A DNA stretch of 64,000 nt from contig JAKUCV010007544.1 in NCBI GenBank assembly GCA_028386065.3, forward strand, positions 1 through 64,000, in the 5' to 3' direction. The position numbers and the translations under genes are program-made. Shown here in pieces: positions 47,301 through 61,270 of this stretch. The stretch's first letter is position 1. Each line of letters starts with the position of its first letter. The notes under the pieces were generated by a model that saw nothing but the letters and a program-made list of their open reading frames with translations, did not search any database and had not been told where the DNA came from. Source of the DNA: Turnera subulata. Its lineage: Eukaryota; Streptophyta; Magnoliopsida; Malpighiales; Passifloraceae.

Positions 47301-50300
47301 TTATGTAACATAGCTTTCTTGAAGATCGAGAATGGTGGAGGCTTGACTATGATGTTTTGAGCATATCAAAGATAGTCATGTATATCCCTTTGGGAGTATG
47401 GGGGGCAGGGGGGTAAGGTGGGGAAAGATGACACAGTTGGAATTAGAAAAACTTGTTGTACTTACAGTTTCCATTATGTTCAGTGCACTAGAACTGAGCT
47501 AAAGAAGATGGTTGCTGTAGCATCTTGCTTACAACTAGGATTTACTTTTGAGTTAAATAATTATTGATCAGCTAAGTAAATGTTAGTTTTACGTAATGTT
47601 GTGGTGTTCTGCATAGTGGTCCACAGTAAGCGCATTAAATGTGTCAGTATCTATCTTATGTTGTTCCTTCCGTGAATGACATAACAATTTTTAACTGCAA
47701 GAACACATTTTGAAACATGATACTGGAAACTGAATCCGGTGAAGAAATTACTCTTGGGATGCTGATTGTGCCTAGATGTTAATTCTCTTCATGATGCTGA
47801 TTAAATTTGGGTGTGCATTTTATTAGTTTGGTTAAGAACGAATTTGTTTGGTTCAGATCTGTTGCATTGGGATTTACTGTCTTAACTGCCCCAAACCAAT
47901 ATAAATTATTCACCGAGTGTTTCGAACCAAATGTCACATTCAGTCATTGGTTTCTTTTCTTTATTTTTTTTTGTTTTTCGGTTAATACTGACATGATTGA
48001 GAAAGTCTATTTTGTGGTAAACTAAGATAATTCTATGCATTCAATACAACCTTTGCATACAGTTAGCACAATCCAGAATGAGGCACTGAAAGATATCACC
48101 GGATTATGACATCTTCTAGTTTATGGTTGTTGGCTTGCGTCCCATTCTTTCACCACTTTAGTCCCTAAGTCTTTCCTAACTTAAAGTTTGGTCCTTCCAT
48201 ATCTGTGATAATCATACTTCACAATGGGCTTAAGCCTTATGGATATTTTTTGCGAACAACCATGTTCCCTCTAGGTTTTCTGAATGGCAATCGGATCCAT
48301 TGTCAATTGAATTGCGTTCACTTCTCAATAATCTATTACTTACGATTCTTGTAAGGTTTCACAGTGACTACTTTGTCCTTCTTTTTCAATCCTGGCTTAG
48401 ATATGGGGATGTCTTGTTCACTTGAAAGATTAGGGCTCCAAATCTCTACCTTGCTAGTTTGTGCTCTCTTTTTTTGGTCCAGCCACTAGTTTAGTCCAGT
48501 TCAAGCCGGGTCGGTCCACTAAGGGTAAAACTCTCCCAACTCTGATTTCCTCCATTCACAAGACTCAAACTCAAGACCTTGCTTAAGGGGACCAAGTGCC
48601 GAACCACTTGAACCAACCATGTGTGGTTGTTAGTTTATGCTCTTGCTTCAGCCTTTCAACTCCCAAAATGTCAAAAAAAAAAAAAAAGTTAGTTCTGTCC
48701 TGTTCAACAATCTGGGTCATTTGGGGCCTCGGGATGGGACATGGTTGGGAAGAGGTAGGAGAATAGAGAGACATTTGTAAGTTAAAGGTGTTGCATTAAT
48801 AAAAAAGAGATGAGCAGACTGCTTTTCTTGCTTTGAAAGAAGAAGATGAAGGATAGCTGAACATGGATAGAAAAGGAAAAAACTGTAAAGCATCATAATA
48901 GTGAGGATCATTATGTTTTGTATATATGCAGAAACATCGATGCACTCTTATGAATGCTGGTGTGTCAATCTCGAGCTTGGTTGGTGAAGAGCTGAACCCA
49001 ATCAAATTTTTGTGGTGGTTAATGTGTTCGAGGTCGTCTTTTTTATGCATCATTTGAAGGGTGGCACATATAGAGACTCACTTGACCAGCCAGCTGTTGA
49101 TCAGGGTGGAACCTTAAGGTTGAGATAGCCTTTTATGCATCATGGGAATTGCTTGCTGCTTTATACCTTGCCGTGTTCTCTCTGCTTTGTGGAGGAAAAC
49201 CCCTGGCTCAATAATTGGAATATTCTTTGTACCAGCCAAGAAACCGCAATTTATGCTTTTCACAGGGCATTGTCTCTCTTCTTCAATGTCTAGACCTGAT
49301 AGGTATATGATTTTTCCCATCAGTCACACATGTGGTGTACTCTAAATTTCCGAACTTCATTTGTCTTCAAATCTGAAACCTGAAAAGGTGTAAGACGAGG
49401 GTAGAACCAACTGTAAGGGTTAAGAATCTCTTTGTTAATGATTGGTGTAAAGGAGCACCTCCCCAACCTATACCTCTCTTCAAGATCAATCTGGATATGT
49501 CCTTCCTTGGAATCCTCATGTCCAGTTGAGTAGGTGCATGGTCCAAACACGAGTTTGGTGTGCAGTAAGCCCATGGGATAAGGTCATTCTCCAGGATGTA
49601 CCATGGATATCAAACCGGTAGATGCTTCCAATAGCAAACTGACTTTCACTTCCCAAGGAAATAGTGGTGACTTGGAATTAAGTGCAACCTCATCCTACTA
49701 AGTAGATCCCCTAGATGTTTAACTAGCGTATTGTAGAGTTGTTCCTGACTGTATCGAAGAGATGAGTCAGGGACCGGTGACCTTTCTCCGATGATTGGTT
49801 GGGTTCTAAGCCCAAGGGCAACAAGTGTTGGTCTGTAACTGAGGATTCGGTCTCTGACTGGTAACAAGTAACCAACAACTGAATAATAAACTTTTCTTGT
49901 GTATCTGGCCGTTTGACTTTTCTCACTGGACGTGTTTGACTAAATTAAGCCAGCTCGAGTTTGTGGTTCAGTTTCTGCCTGCTTTCTCTGCCAATAATGA
50001 ACTTTTGACCAAACTTGGTCCCTTTTTTATTGGGCTTGTTTTGGTTAAACAAAGGTATATTTCCAAGAATAGACTATCTACCACTATCTTTGTTGTCTAC
50101 AGTTTCTTGTGGACTGGAATGTTATGGTTGTATTTATGTTGCTCTTTGGTATGACATTACTTCACCCTGTGTATTTGCTTCGCATCAGCGGGTTTTAAAC
50201 TGACAAATTTTGTTGCTGACATATCATGTCATATAGTCTGAGTAATCCTTGCATGCATAGGATTTCTTGGGTGTGAAGGCTTTGTCTCCCTGTACCAGTA

Positions 50301-53300
50301 GTGTACTTGTGATTGAAAGAATGGGATTTCTTGGTAAGCTAGGATTCCACCCGGTAGGCTTGGGGCTCTATAAATAGAGTACTACTGTTTGTATTTTACT
50401 TATCTTGTGCAGTTTCTTCTTCAGTAATAAGAATACTCAAGAGTTCCTCCATTCCCTTGTTCACAATCTTGTGTCTGCGCACCTCTAGTTTAAAGTGTGT
50501 GCTAGGAGGTGTTGACAGACTTAGCTTGTTTCCACCTATTGGAGCTATGCGATGCACAGGTTGGCTACACAACTGTTGGCCCATGACACAAGGGTACTGG
50601 GTGGTTGTGCAAATGGTTTCTTTGATGTTCTGTAAAATGATTAAATTTACTACTGAATGTAGAACTGATAGAAAAGCCTGGCTCTGGTTCAGACAGTGGT
50701 TCAAATCTCGCCTTCCAGTTTTGCTTTGGATCAGTGTAATTGATGAACGTCAAAGTTATCTATCCTTCATCTGGCCAAGAAAAGGCCTTCTGCAGTCTTC
50801 TTTTTTGTTTGTTTTTTATGTTCTTGTTTTTGGTGAACGTGTGATGTTCCACTCAAATTGATGAAAGAAAAGGGCAATGACCAGTCTCGCTGTTATTTGT
50901 TTTATTTGCCCAGTCAATCAATATTCTTGTAGCACATCTGTACAGCAATGACTATTCATATTGACTCCTTTTGCTCCTGGGTTTTGTGTTTTTTCTTTGA
51001 TACAGGGAAGTGAAACATAGAAATGTTGTTCGTTTTATTGGTGCCTGTACAAAGTCTCCACATTTGTGCATAGTAACAGGTAGAGAAATTTCTGTACGTG
51101 TCTCAATATTTTGCCTTCTTTCTCTTTTAAAATCCCCCCTCCTCAAGACTTTTTTTGAATTATATGTGGTCGCTTGGTTGCCTCGGTTCGTGTTAGTAAC
51201 TATTTTCTTTCACGCTAGTCTTGAACTATTATAAATGTGTATCCCTTTAGTCTTTAATTAATCTATGCCATTCATCCCAAGTTATCTCTACGTAAGCAAC
51301 GTCTTTTCTTGATTTGTTGGGGAGTACTACCAGCAAAATGTTGGTTTGTCAATCCTTCCTTATTCCTGAATCTGCCTTCCATGTGATTCTAGCTTATGCA
51401 GGCAAAACATGATATGATCTTGACCCTGCTATGACTTCAGTTTGAAATAAATTGTCTATATACATTTCTTAGACGATGAAGGTTTTCTTATCTAAATTAC
51501 CAGCAAAGTCCAAAGCATCTATAATTGGAATCGGCTCTGAATTTTGGAGTTTCTATGAGTTTGGTGCCTTTAGTTCTGTGATTTTTATTTCCACGTTTGA
51601 CTATGCTGGATGGTTACTGTTTTTGTGTGCAGAGTATATGCCTGGAGGGAGTCTATATGATTATTTGCACAAGAACTTTAATGTATTAAAGCTTCAGCAG
51701 TTGCTGAAGTTTGCTATTGATGTTTGCAAAGGAATGGAGTACTTGCATTTGAACAATATCATTCATAGGGATCTGAAGACAGCGAATTTGTTAATGGACA
51801 ATGACAATGTAAGATTGCTCTGATCATTTAGATTTTATTCTTGCTGGATTAAATTATAGTTAAAATGGAGAATTTTATATGCCCATTTTAATCAGTCTGG
51901 TTAGCTTCCAGTACTCCAAATTTTTGGGTAAAGGATTCTGAATCATGATATCTGGAAGAGTTACATTCATTTATCTTCAAATATTTGAAGAGATCATTAG
52001 GCTCTGTGCCAATAAAATCAAGCGAACATATCACAACTGTATTTTTTGCTGCATTCATTATTATATATAGCGAGTAAAAAGTGGTATTAGTACTTATCCC
52101 TTTGACTTTGAGTATTTCTCTTATTATTCATCTGGGGCTGTGGTGCTGTGTAGATTATCTAGGAGTTGTATTTATTGACAAATAGGCATGTGAACTTTAA
52201 TCGTGAACCACTTTTCATGCGCTGCTCTTGCTTTTTTCAAAGACTTGAATTGCCACGCCATTCCTCTTCTCAAGTAATTTTTTAATGGCTAAAACTTGCC
52301 GGAAAGTTCAATATGCTTGTCCTTGGTCCTAAAGGGGATTCTATACTATCCCAAAAACTACCTGATTATTTGATGTCAAACACCAAAATACTTATTTGAG
52401 TTCACAAAATTACCTATCTGGTATGCTTGCAAATTTAGTTTACCTTGTCTTTGGTCTATTATCCTGGGAACGTTTTTGTGAAGTTCATTGATGATTATTA
52501 GATTTATTGACTCTTTCTGACGTACGGTTGAATGACTGTCAACTTTGGAGTGATAAATTTTGGTTTTGTGGATACTTCCCAGTTAATGGGTAACCCTATG
52601 AGTTTTGAATTTCAAATGTTTTTAAGAAGTAGAGGGATACAATGTACTCGTTGATGTCTGCAGAAAGCAGTAGAGGGATACAATGTATGAATTTGGCATA
52701 TAGTGGTGGCATTGTAAGGGAAGTGGTTCGTTGTCATGATCATTATTGCTTGCGCTGTTATCAGCCACAAGATTATAGATCAGTCTGTCAGAGTTGAGCA
52801 GTGTCCATCCTACTCCCAAACCTTATGAACAAATATGAAATCCACAAAGCCTCTCACAGAGTATTAGTGGACAATGGTAGTTATGCTGTTATCAGTTTCA
52901 TGAATCAAAAGATGATACATGTTCTGCGTATGGTCATTGTATAGGCCTGGTTAGATTCACTGCAAGTGACCATAAAGTGTGGGTGTTGGTATCGTACAGA
53001 AAGAAATTGCTGGATTTGGCTATATTTTCTTGTGTGGTGCCTTTGGATTATCGAGACCTAATTCAACAAAGGTCTTGACAAAGTTCAAATGGCTCTTGGA
53101 GTTAGGAAATTCAAAACTTCTGCCTTGTTGTGAAAGATATGGTATCTTCTTTTCTTGGGTCACCGATTTACTTCACAACATAAGATGCTTCTAGTTTTAG
53201 TGAGTCTCTTATATTCATACAAGTTTTTTAATGTTTTTATTTAGTTTCTATTTGTCCATTTCCAGATGTTCACAGGTCTTCCTGTGACTGAAAGTTGTTC

Positions 53301-56300
53301 TAATCATCTATTCATACTGTGCAATTTGAAATGAACAGGTTTTATTACAGATTTTTGCTGTTTCGTATACCCAAATGATGTTTTCTTTTTCTGAAGGTTG
53401 TGAAGGTGGCAGATTTTGGAGTTGCTCGGTTCCAGGATCAAGGCGGAGTCATGACCGCAGAGACTGGAACATATAGATGGATGGCTCCTGAGGTTTGAAT
53501 CTTATAATGGGCTCTTTCCATCCAATTTTTTCATGTCTTTATGACCATGACCTTTTGTTGTATACTGTGTATTTTACTAATATCACTAGTTACCTGAGGT
53601 TTAATGCAGATCTTTACCATTTATGTCTGTTGTCTCAGGACAACAACAGTACCCCAATTAATGTCCTTCCAAATTTATGTTTGTGATGATAGTTTTACTT
53701 CTGAGTCTGATCTTCTGGATTTCTTGCTCTCTCCTAATATACTTATCATATCAGTTTCTTATAAATTATTCAATAGCTGCGGGTTAATTCTGGCTGTTGA
53801 AGAGAAAAACTTTAATACCAGAGTCAAGTATTTAGTTTGGACATGAATAATTTTAGATCTGAATCTGGAATTGTTTGAAGTCTGATAGGATGGAAACTGA
53901 GTGGAAATAGACGGTGGAGCTACTGGCTGCATTTTAAAAAGCTTTAAAGGACTCTTTTTGAGAAAAGCCTCGCCCTCCTGGGGCAAGTAGACAGAAGCAT
54001 CCAATTGTATTCCCTTCTTCTCTGTCTACTGAAATTGCAGGGTTAAAGCCTATAATCATAAACATTGAAAACATTCAAGCCTTTTGAGAAGAATAAATTA
54101 AGGATCCAGGCCCTTTTGTTCAACTTTCCAGCAATCTTGACAATTGCAAAAATACTCCTGAAATTCTGAAGAATTATATAATATTTTATACTGACTCTTG
54201 CAGATTTCGCTGGAACTTAAAAGTAACTTGAAAATTCAAACCAGTTCCTCAAGGAACTAGTCTCATCAAGTCATTCTACTGTATTTTCGTGATGCTAGAA
54301 AATCTAGGTTTTTTACCCATTTAGAATAAAATTTCAGATCATTTCCGACTTTTTCTTTGTTGCTTGCATCAAGGTTATAAACCATCAACCGTATGATCAG
54401 AAGGCAGATGTATTCAGCTTTGCTATTGTTTTGTGGGAACTTGTAACAGCCAAGGTATTTTCTAGTGATTATTAGTTCATGCACAAAAAGTTTTCAAAAA
54501 GCTGAAATTCGTATTTGCATTATATTTTCCTTGGTAATTGTTTGTTGGTTTTCCAGGTTCCATATGACACCATGACTCCATTACAAGCTGCTTTGGGAGT
54601 TAGACAGGTTTGTAGATCCAAACTATTATCTAGAGTGTGGCTGTTTATTGATGAGCAATGAATAGTGTTAGTTTTATTTTTTTGCTTGTTTGCCTCTTCT
54701 ATCTGGTACAATAGAATGGATCATGTTTGTGGATCTGAGAGTTCTTTTTTTTTTCTCTCTCTTTTTTCGTGAACACTATTGAGTTGGATTGTAGCTATGT
54801 GCTGCATGCGTCCATGTCCTGATGGTTTTGCTACATGCAATACTTGGCACTTCATTAGTTAATCCAGCTCATGATGCACATATGTTATGTTCCATAGTTT
54901 TATGCACGAATCTTGATAATCTAATTGGAGGGGCATTTATAATAATCCTGGATTATGTCATGTTTGTTGAACATCTGGAGCTTCATAAATTATCCATATG
55001 TCTTGCATAATTGTTTGCTACTGTGGGGATCACATTTGCAATGGAGTAATGCAGACATGTTTCATTGTGATTGCCTATTTTTCTTTCAGTGTGTTTTGAG
55101 CCCTTGATACAATAGAGTACAAGCTCTTTGCTAGTCTTACATTCGCTAAATGTTTTTGTGCTTATATATCCTTTTACAAGTGCTTCACCGCAGTTAATGT
55201 CAGTATTTGCAACACTTTTTTTCTTTTTAATCTAGTGACATTGTATCTCAATAGTTAGTAAAATACAAAGTAAGGTCAATTGAAACCTTATGCCTCTTAT
55301 GTAAGACATGCCTTCTGATTAAGGATGGTAATTTCATGTCACGGGTTGTATTCATGTTGGGTTGAAAAAATGATGTTGTCTTATCCCTCCAACTCAAACC
55401 CAACGAGTTTATTATCTGTGTTGTGTGGATGAGAACCTAATTATTGGAAGGATGAGTTTGTGTGAACACTTATATTACCTGGTTGAGTTCATATCAATCT
55501 TCGGTTTACCTATTTATCAAATATGGTTTAAGAAAAATAAATTATATTAAATTGTTGTGCATTTAGTAAACCCATACTGGAAACCCAACTAAAATATTAT
55601 TTCGAGTCGTCTCTAAATATATATTATAAGGTCATAAATTTCTCCAAATGATTATAAGCCACAATTCTAAGCTCAGATATTATAAGAGGAGAAGAGAAAG
55701 GTGGAGACAAAAGAGATTGCTTGTTGCATTATTATCTGTGGTATCTATATCGCCAATTGAATGTGTAAACACTGTTATATAGTCTTTATGAACGTAAGAT
55801 TGATAATAATTCTTTTCCTATTTTGATCTTTTATATTTTTGGTGAAAGGAAATATTGTATGAAATCGTTTAAGAACAATAAGGATATAATGGCAATTAAC
55901 TACTTGTATTCTTGAATTTTCTTCGTATTGTATTTAAATTGACTCATTTAAGTAAACAGATCCAAAAGCGCAATCCTTTTCCGCTAATTTTCTGTGATAG
56001 TTGTGTGGCTGGGTTGTGTTTTATATTGTCATCCTTATGGTATGTTTTTAATCTATTGTTCAGGGGTTGCGTCCAGAACTCCCAGAGAATGCCCACCCTA
56101 AGCTATTGGACATGATGCAGAGATGTTGGGAAACAGTTCCAGGCAAGAGACCATCTTTCTCTGAGATAGTTGTTGAACTTGAAACACTTCTCCAAGAAGT
56201 TCAGGTGATATCCCTTTACCAACTTTATGTTTTAAATCTGATTCCTTCATCTCTAATAAGATGTCTGAATGTCAGGAGAGCACAGAAGCAGTGAATGGCA

Positions 56301-56305
56301 ACTGA
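41361..56305 (+). CDS. ACT-domain Raf-like protein kinase (STY8/17/46 type), 16 exons
   Basis: Exons: 41361-41545, 41660-41774, 42943-43052, 43192-43311, 44226-44298, 45028-45138, 45570-45620, 46826-46956, 47108-47215, 51006-51079, 51633-51808, 53397-53492, 54374-54454, 54557-54607, 56064-56204, 56276-56305. All phases fit: 1653 nt, 550 aa plus TGA. The N-terminal region ([20 protein letters not shown]) precedes an ACT domain at about 181-238 ([36 protein letters not shown]). The kinase spans about 284-540: glycine loop [12 protein letters not shown] Lys312, HRDLKTAN with Asp406, DFG Asp424 and WMAPE ending at 450. Arabidopsis STY8/17/46 phosphorylate transit peptides of chloroplast precursor proteins in the cytosol; the same role here is inferred. 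The first-exon sequence differs from the Arabidopsis members I recall. Exons 3 and 4 have tandem AG acceptors, so their starts are ambiguous by 3 nt. Confidence 0.95.
44039..44066. repeat. (TA)n microsatellite in kinase intron 4
   Basis: Uninterrupted AT dinucleotides of about 28 bp between exons 4 and 5. Confidence 0.95.
47216..51005 (+). other. Large intron 9 of the kinase gene with transposon-like content
   Basis: At 3.8 kb it is the longest intron, splitting the kinase domain between the VAIK lysine and the EVKHRN segment. Around 50340-50460 a stretch resembles a copia-type LTR: CTCTATAAATAGAG, then CTTGTGCAGTTTCTTCTTCAG and TAATAAGAATACTCAAGAG. The remainder has no recognised coding content. 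Confidence 0.4.
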
Positions 56306-57529
56306 CTGATTCGGACATACAACCTACTAACCGGCACATTTTGATGAGTTCTTCTTACTGTTGTTTCAAAATACTGTAGTAGAGTTTTGTACAAACGAGA
56401 GAGAAATTTCCACGAAGGCTGTGCATTAAATACTAAAAGAGACGGAGCGCACGATGATTTGCACCTCATTTTCCTTCCACAATTAGCTTAAGAAGGATTC
56501 AGTTTCCTGTGAGCTTTAAAGCTTTTTTGAGTTGCTGTTGTACTACTCCTCAAAGATCTGTAAATACTGATGACATAATGAAATGATTTTATCTGAATGT
56601 TGTTTGTAAATTGCTTCAGCGTATACTTCTTTTGACAGATTAAATTATATATGCCCAAGTTTGATTGCTCCTGGGTTTGTTAGATTTGTATTTCGTTCAT
56701 CCAGCCCTGCATATCAAGATGCATGGTAAAGGCCAAAGATTAACTGCCACAGGCAAGTAGGGTTTTGATAATGGGCATAAACATTTATGTTAGTAGTTGT
56801 ACCAAGCACCTAAGACACATTGGAGAACGAAAGGGATTTGGCAGCAAAAGCGATAAATCATCGCTTTTCCTAAAGGAATCTGTTGCAATGGAAGTACCCG
56901 GCTTTCAATCACGTTAAGAGTGAGCTGAAAGGTATTGGTGGAAATGACTTCTGGGGTTTGATACAGGATGAGCTGCTGCGGCATCTCCATTGCTTAGTGC
57001 AAAACGGTCCAGAAATTTGTGGGCACGTTAGCTTGGTAAACCCATGCGATAATTCTAGAGTATTAGTAGGTGTCCATACCCAATGGTTCACTGGAACAAA
57101 TTTGAACAGGAGACAGGAACTGAGCAACTCCTGTGATATCACAGATAGATTGCACAAAAATTAACCTCCATACATAGATCTATTGGAAGAATTATATCGG
57201 TGAGGAAGAAGGATGGCTTGTATATTAGTTGTAGAGGTTTGTGTAGAAGATAATTATAAAGTTCAAAGCATGACTAGCAAGCAAAAATCCCTTTGCTGAG
57301 TTGGTCAACATAATATTTTTGCCAGATGTGGATCTCTTGTTAATTAAGCAGTAAAAACTAGTTAGGTTTCTATATGCAAGTTTTGTCCGGTGAAGAGCTT
57401 GCCGAAATTGTTAATGAAAGCTATAACCATTTGTGAGGAAAAAAAAAACAAAAAGGACAAGAAAAAACCCTAAAAGCATTGACACGGAGAAGAACATATA
57501 ACCAAACCTTACAGACATATGATACCAAT
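56306..57529. other. 3' UTR and flank of the kinase gene
   Basis: Likely polyadenylation near 56575-56600 (ACATAATGAAATGATTTT). Beyond it no gene is seen; short frames at 56883-57164 have no recognised similarity. Confidence 0.5.
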
Positions 57530-58386
57530 TTAGGTTGGCAGCGAGTCCCGGTTTCCTCTCTGACTCCTACCTCATCCTAGGGTTTCCAAAGGTCTCCTTA
57601 GGGTTTAGGCTAGCAGCGTAGTGGTCACCCGGAGTTCTCTTTCTCATTCTTTATGAGGTTCTTCCATAATTTTGTGGCTTTGTCACGAGATTTGCGTGGT
57701 TTTTGATTTCTCTTGTTTTCGTGTAGGTTTTGTTTTGTGTGGTCCTTGCTTTTGTGTTCGTCAGTGGCGTAGTCGTGAGTCTAGCATTAGGGTTTACTCG
57801 TCAGTTCCCCTCGGCCCCAACCTCTTTTCTTTCCCTCTTGTCCATGGGTATGGCCTGTCTCTATACCTAGATCGTTGGCTGTGGAATCCGGTCTTTCCTT
57901 CTTCCATCTTTCCTCGTTGTTTTCTCTCGTATCTATCAAGTGTAACTTCTTTCTCACGTTTAGGGTTCCAAGGAAGTGTTCGTTTTTTCTTTATCTTTTT
58001 TCTTTTTTTATTCCGTTTGTTTATCATTTTAACCTTTGTTTTCCTTGAGTGTTGTGTTAAAATTAGTGCAGGTTGTCTATCACTCACATACCTAATCGGT
58101 GCGCGGTGCAAGACGTGTTTGTCGACGCGGTGCACAGTCTGTTTTTCTAGTCAAGGTAGTATTCATGGCTTCCGAGACTGACACATGAGGGGTGGACGGG
58201 ATTGGGAGGGAAACAGCCCTCCTAGAATTGATCAGTGATGAAGAAGAGGAGGTCCTAGAACTGGAAGAAGTGAACACGAAACAGTCGAGAACGAAGCATC
58301 TATGTCTTCTTGCCAGGGTCCTGGGAACAAAGCATGTCAATCCAATCTCATGGGGAAAAAATATGGAAAAATCAGAGGTGTTATAA
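57530..58386 (+). pseudogene. 5' fragment of a LINE: leader and start of ORF1
   Basis: A T/G-rich leader with several GGGTTT stretches (57560-58150) precedes an ATG at 58165. It reads MASETDT, then a stop, then in the same frame GVDGIGRE, ALLELISDEEEEVLELEEV and HLCLLARVLGTKHVNPISW. An acidic stretch followed by a CLLARVLGTKHVN-like segment is how plant LINE ORF1 (DUF4283 type) begins. The rest of ORF1 and all of ORF2 are missing, so the 3' side is lost. The call rests on remembered family pattern. Confidence 0.55.
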
Positions 58387-58659
58387 ATGAGAATGTGAAG
58401 GGGATATATATGTATGCATCGTTTGTGGGTTTTGATTGGTTCCTTTTCTTTTATCATTCTAATATAACTTGAATGTGCATACAAATTGTTAGAAAACAAG
58501 AGGAAGGGAAGTACTTTGAACTGATCAAGCTTTATGTCAGGTTTTTGGAAGCACAATAACGTGAATGCCAAAATCAATGGCCCCTATCAGCTGGGTTTCT
58601 CTTTTCTACTTTTGGTGCCACAATAACAACAATCGATTGACATATATATAGATAAATTG
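58387..58659. other. Unassigned sequence, possibly copia LTR interior
   Basis: AT-rich; no gene. It may belong to the copia LTR whose start is at 58734 on the minus strand. Confidence 0.3.
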
Positions 58660-58760
58660 CCTGGCCATGTTAGGTGGCAATGTTAGGTAGCACATAATGA
58701 CATCCACATCACACACATCACATGTTTTATAACACTCCCCCTTGGATGTCATTGTGTATT
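58660..58760 (-). mobile_element. Ty1/copia 3' LTR start and polypurine tract
   Basis: Minus strand: TGACATCCAAGGGGGAG (polypurine tract, about 58735-58751) followed by the LTR start TGTTATAAAACATGTG at 58734. The following CCTTACCAAGAAAAACCCAG and GTGGGATAAAAACTTGGTG near 58790-58830 are typical of the internal 3' end of a widespread plant copia family. The far LTR end is not resolved. Confidence 0.65.
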
Positions 58761-59479
58761 AGATAGAATACGCCTGTCTCATTAAAAACCTTACCAAGAA
58801 AAACCCAGTGGGATAAAAACTTGGTGAAGGAAAAAAGAGTGCAGTGCGTATTCTACTCCCCCTCATTTTGGCATCTCTAGATTTCTTGATGTCGTTGCAT
58901 GCCATTCGTCTTTGTCAACTTTTGGTGACAGATACCATGTCAGTTCACTTTTGATACAGCACTACTTTAATTGGACAACGTTGGCAGCATTATCTTCATA
59001 ATTTGTTGGACAACACCTTCTTTGCCATCTTACTTTTTGTAGTCCCGATGATATAGCAATTTCATGTGTAAAGTTATAGCAGATGTCCGACTGTGCTCTA
59101 TGTGGATCAAAATTAAGGCCCTGCATCTGCAAAACCAACCATTTTCTTTTCGGGTTTATGGGTTTAACAAAATAACACATCTGTTATACCCCAAAGATAA
59201 GAGTAACGTTATATTTTGCCAATAAGCTCAAGTCATAAGCTTAGGCTACATGTTACTGGCAATACAAATTTTCACTTAGATAGGATACTTCAGGACCAAT
59301 CTAATAGCACGGCATTTGGAAGCTTCTTCAGGAGTTCCAATAATATTTAAATCACAAAAACAATGGAAATTCACATATAGATATGAACAAACAATATAAG
59401 CAATAATAAATTCATGCGTATACTCATTTATACAATACATATCCAAATTGGTTCGAACTATGTAAAGAACAAATTATCT

Positions 59480-61270
59480 TAATTTTGTATATTCCCGAGA
59501 ATTAGTTGCTTCGAGCAACTTGAATCCTTCAGGGATTCTCATGCGTATATCTTAACTTGTGGATCCATAAAAATAGGCTGTAACTGCATCCATTTAGATA
59601 CATTTCTAATATATCGCTAGACTAGAATAATTGCATCCACCACAGGGGAGTATAGCTCCTCATAATGAATACTAGGTCATTTAGGTAAAACTTTGTGCCA
59701 CAAACCATGCTTTATATCTCATTATTTATTTCTTTCCGCACAAGTACCCTTTTTATGACCAATTGAATTTGTGTACGGACTTCAGGTCCGGAAATTTCTC
59801 GCTTCAAGCGAGTCCACACAGCCTTTAATCGTGTTTCTCTATTTTGGCCAATCATACAACGCCTACATTCGCCAATGTAGGTTTATGATCCTCATTTTAT
59901 TTAGCGCTATAAACAAATAAAACAAGTATTCCATTGACGGTTATTTCACGTCGGTTCCATCTTATTCCTGACACTGTGATTGAGATCTCATCATTTTCAA
60001 TTTATTTCAGGTACCTGAGTTACTTCTAGAACTTTATCAATTGTGTCAGGGCCTCTTCCGGAGGATTTTTCTCTTCTTGAGGACTTCAAATTTGGACCTC
60101 TACTGGAGGTCTCATTTTCTCACTAGGGCCATCTTATCACTTTGCTCCTTTTCTTCTATCGAGAATTTTGCTTTCTATTGGAACCGAATATATTCTACGC
60201 TTCTGGCGTACTTTGAATTCATTTGCATATTATACTTGTTCCTCTGGAATATTAATTTTTGAGCAGGAGCATTTACAGCTGGTATGGTCACACTTTTCAA
60301 ATCAATAAATATGTCTAGCAATTGGCTTAGTAATATGTTGCAAATGAATCATCTTCTGAACTTCATGTTCACACAAATTCGTTTGAGGATCAAAATTAAG
60401 CATTGGATAACATTTCAATTATATCTTGATCCAGCTGCTTATTTTCTCCCCCTGATGTTGGGTATACACACATATTGAATCAACAATAAGCAAATCTTGC
60501 TATAAATGAATCTCCAATCTTTTAGTCAATAGTTTCAATAACGTTGTAATTGATGGAGACTCATACCCAACATCTATTCCCAATCTTCTTTGAGGACCAA
60601 CTTTACTATGCTGTGGTGGAGCATTTGGTACATTATCAACGGTCCGAAGATGGGAGATATTTTGTGACCAATAACCAATTAAATGGGGAGTCCTTATGAT
60701 AACTTGTTGGCTTGATGCACACAAGTGCTGCTGCGTGTAAAATACCATTTTCTCAAATAGTTATATCTCATCAATGGTCCTGCAATCAATTGTCAATATT
60801 CCCCCAGATCTGTTTGGGTTTATTTCCAATGATATACATTATCCATTGAAGAAATATACCAGCATTATCTAGACATATAGTCTAATAACACAAGTAGCGA
60901 TATGTACCCGCAAGTGGCCAAATTATTAAATAAGTGCGCACAATGCCAACTTGCGTCACACAATGGACCATCTAGTCGATACATCGTAAAAATTACCTAG
61001 ATGGTCAACACGGCGGAGTTATTGGTCCGCGTACATGTCTCTGAATTATTTCCAAAGCTTGCTGGTGATTCCAGGCCAATCTCATCTTAGGAAGGCCATA
61101 TAATTAATTTCGCAGCACACAAATACGTGGAAATTCATTGATTGTAAAACTTCTGGTTTTTCAATGAATGACACAATAAATTTCGTGCATCATTATTGAC
61201 CCGGGATGGCCCAACCGGTCATGCCAAACAATAAGTCCATATACCAACTTCAAGTTGGTGCCAGCTTCAG
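59480..61270 (-). pseudogene. Degenerate Ty1/copia pol (pre-integrase, integrase, partial RT)
   Basis: Minus strand, in element order: WHDRLGHPGSIMM (about 61235-61195, GAG-pre-integrase), an integrase core remnant (HVRGPITPPC, about 61030-61000), and PPQHSKVGPQRRLGIDVGYE with SPS (about 60625-60550, integrase C-terminal side). Then come NDEISI with WNRREITVNGIL (about 59990-59930) and the RT start (VFVRKEINNEI, TPLWWMQLF, about 59770-59620) down to HENP at 59530. Frames shift and stops occur throughout, so it is inactive. RNase H and most of RT are lost. Confidence 0.82.

Noticed and set aside
57672..58181. 169-aa plus-strand frame rich in Phe, Ser and Leu
   Set aside because: It lies in the T/G-rich LINE leader, has no motif, and overlaps the ORF1 start in another frame.
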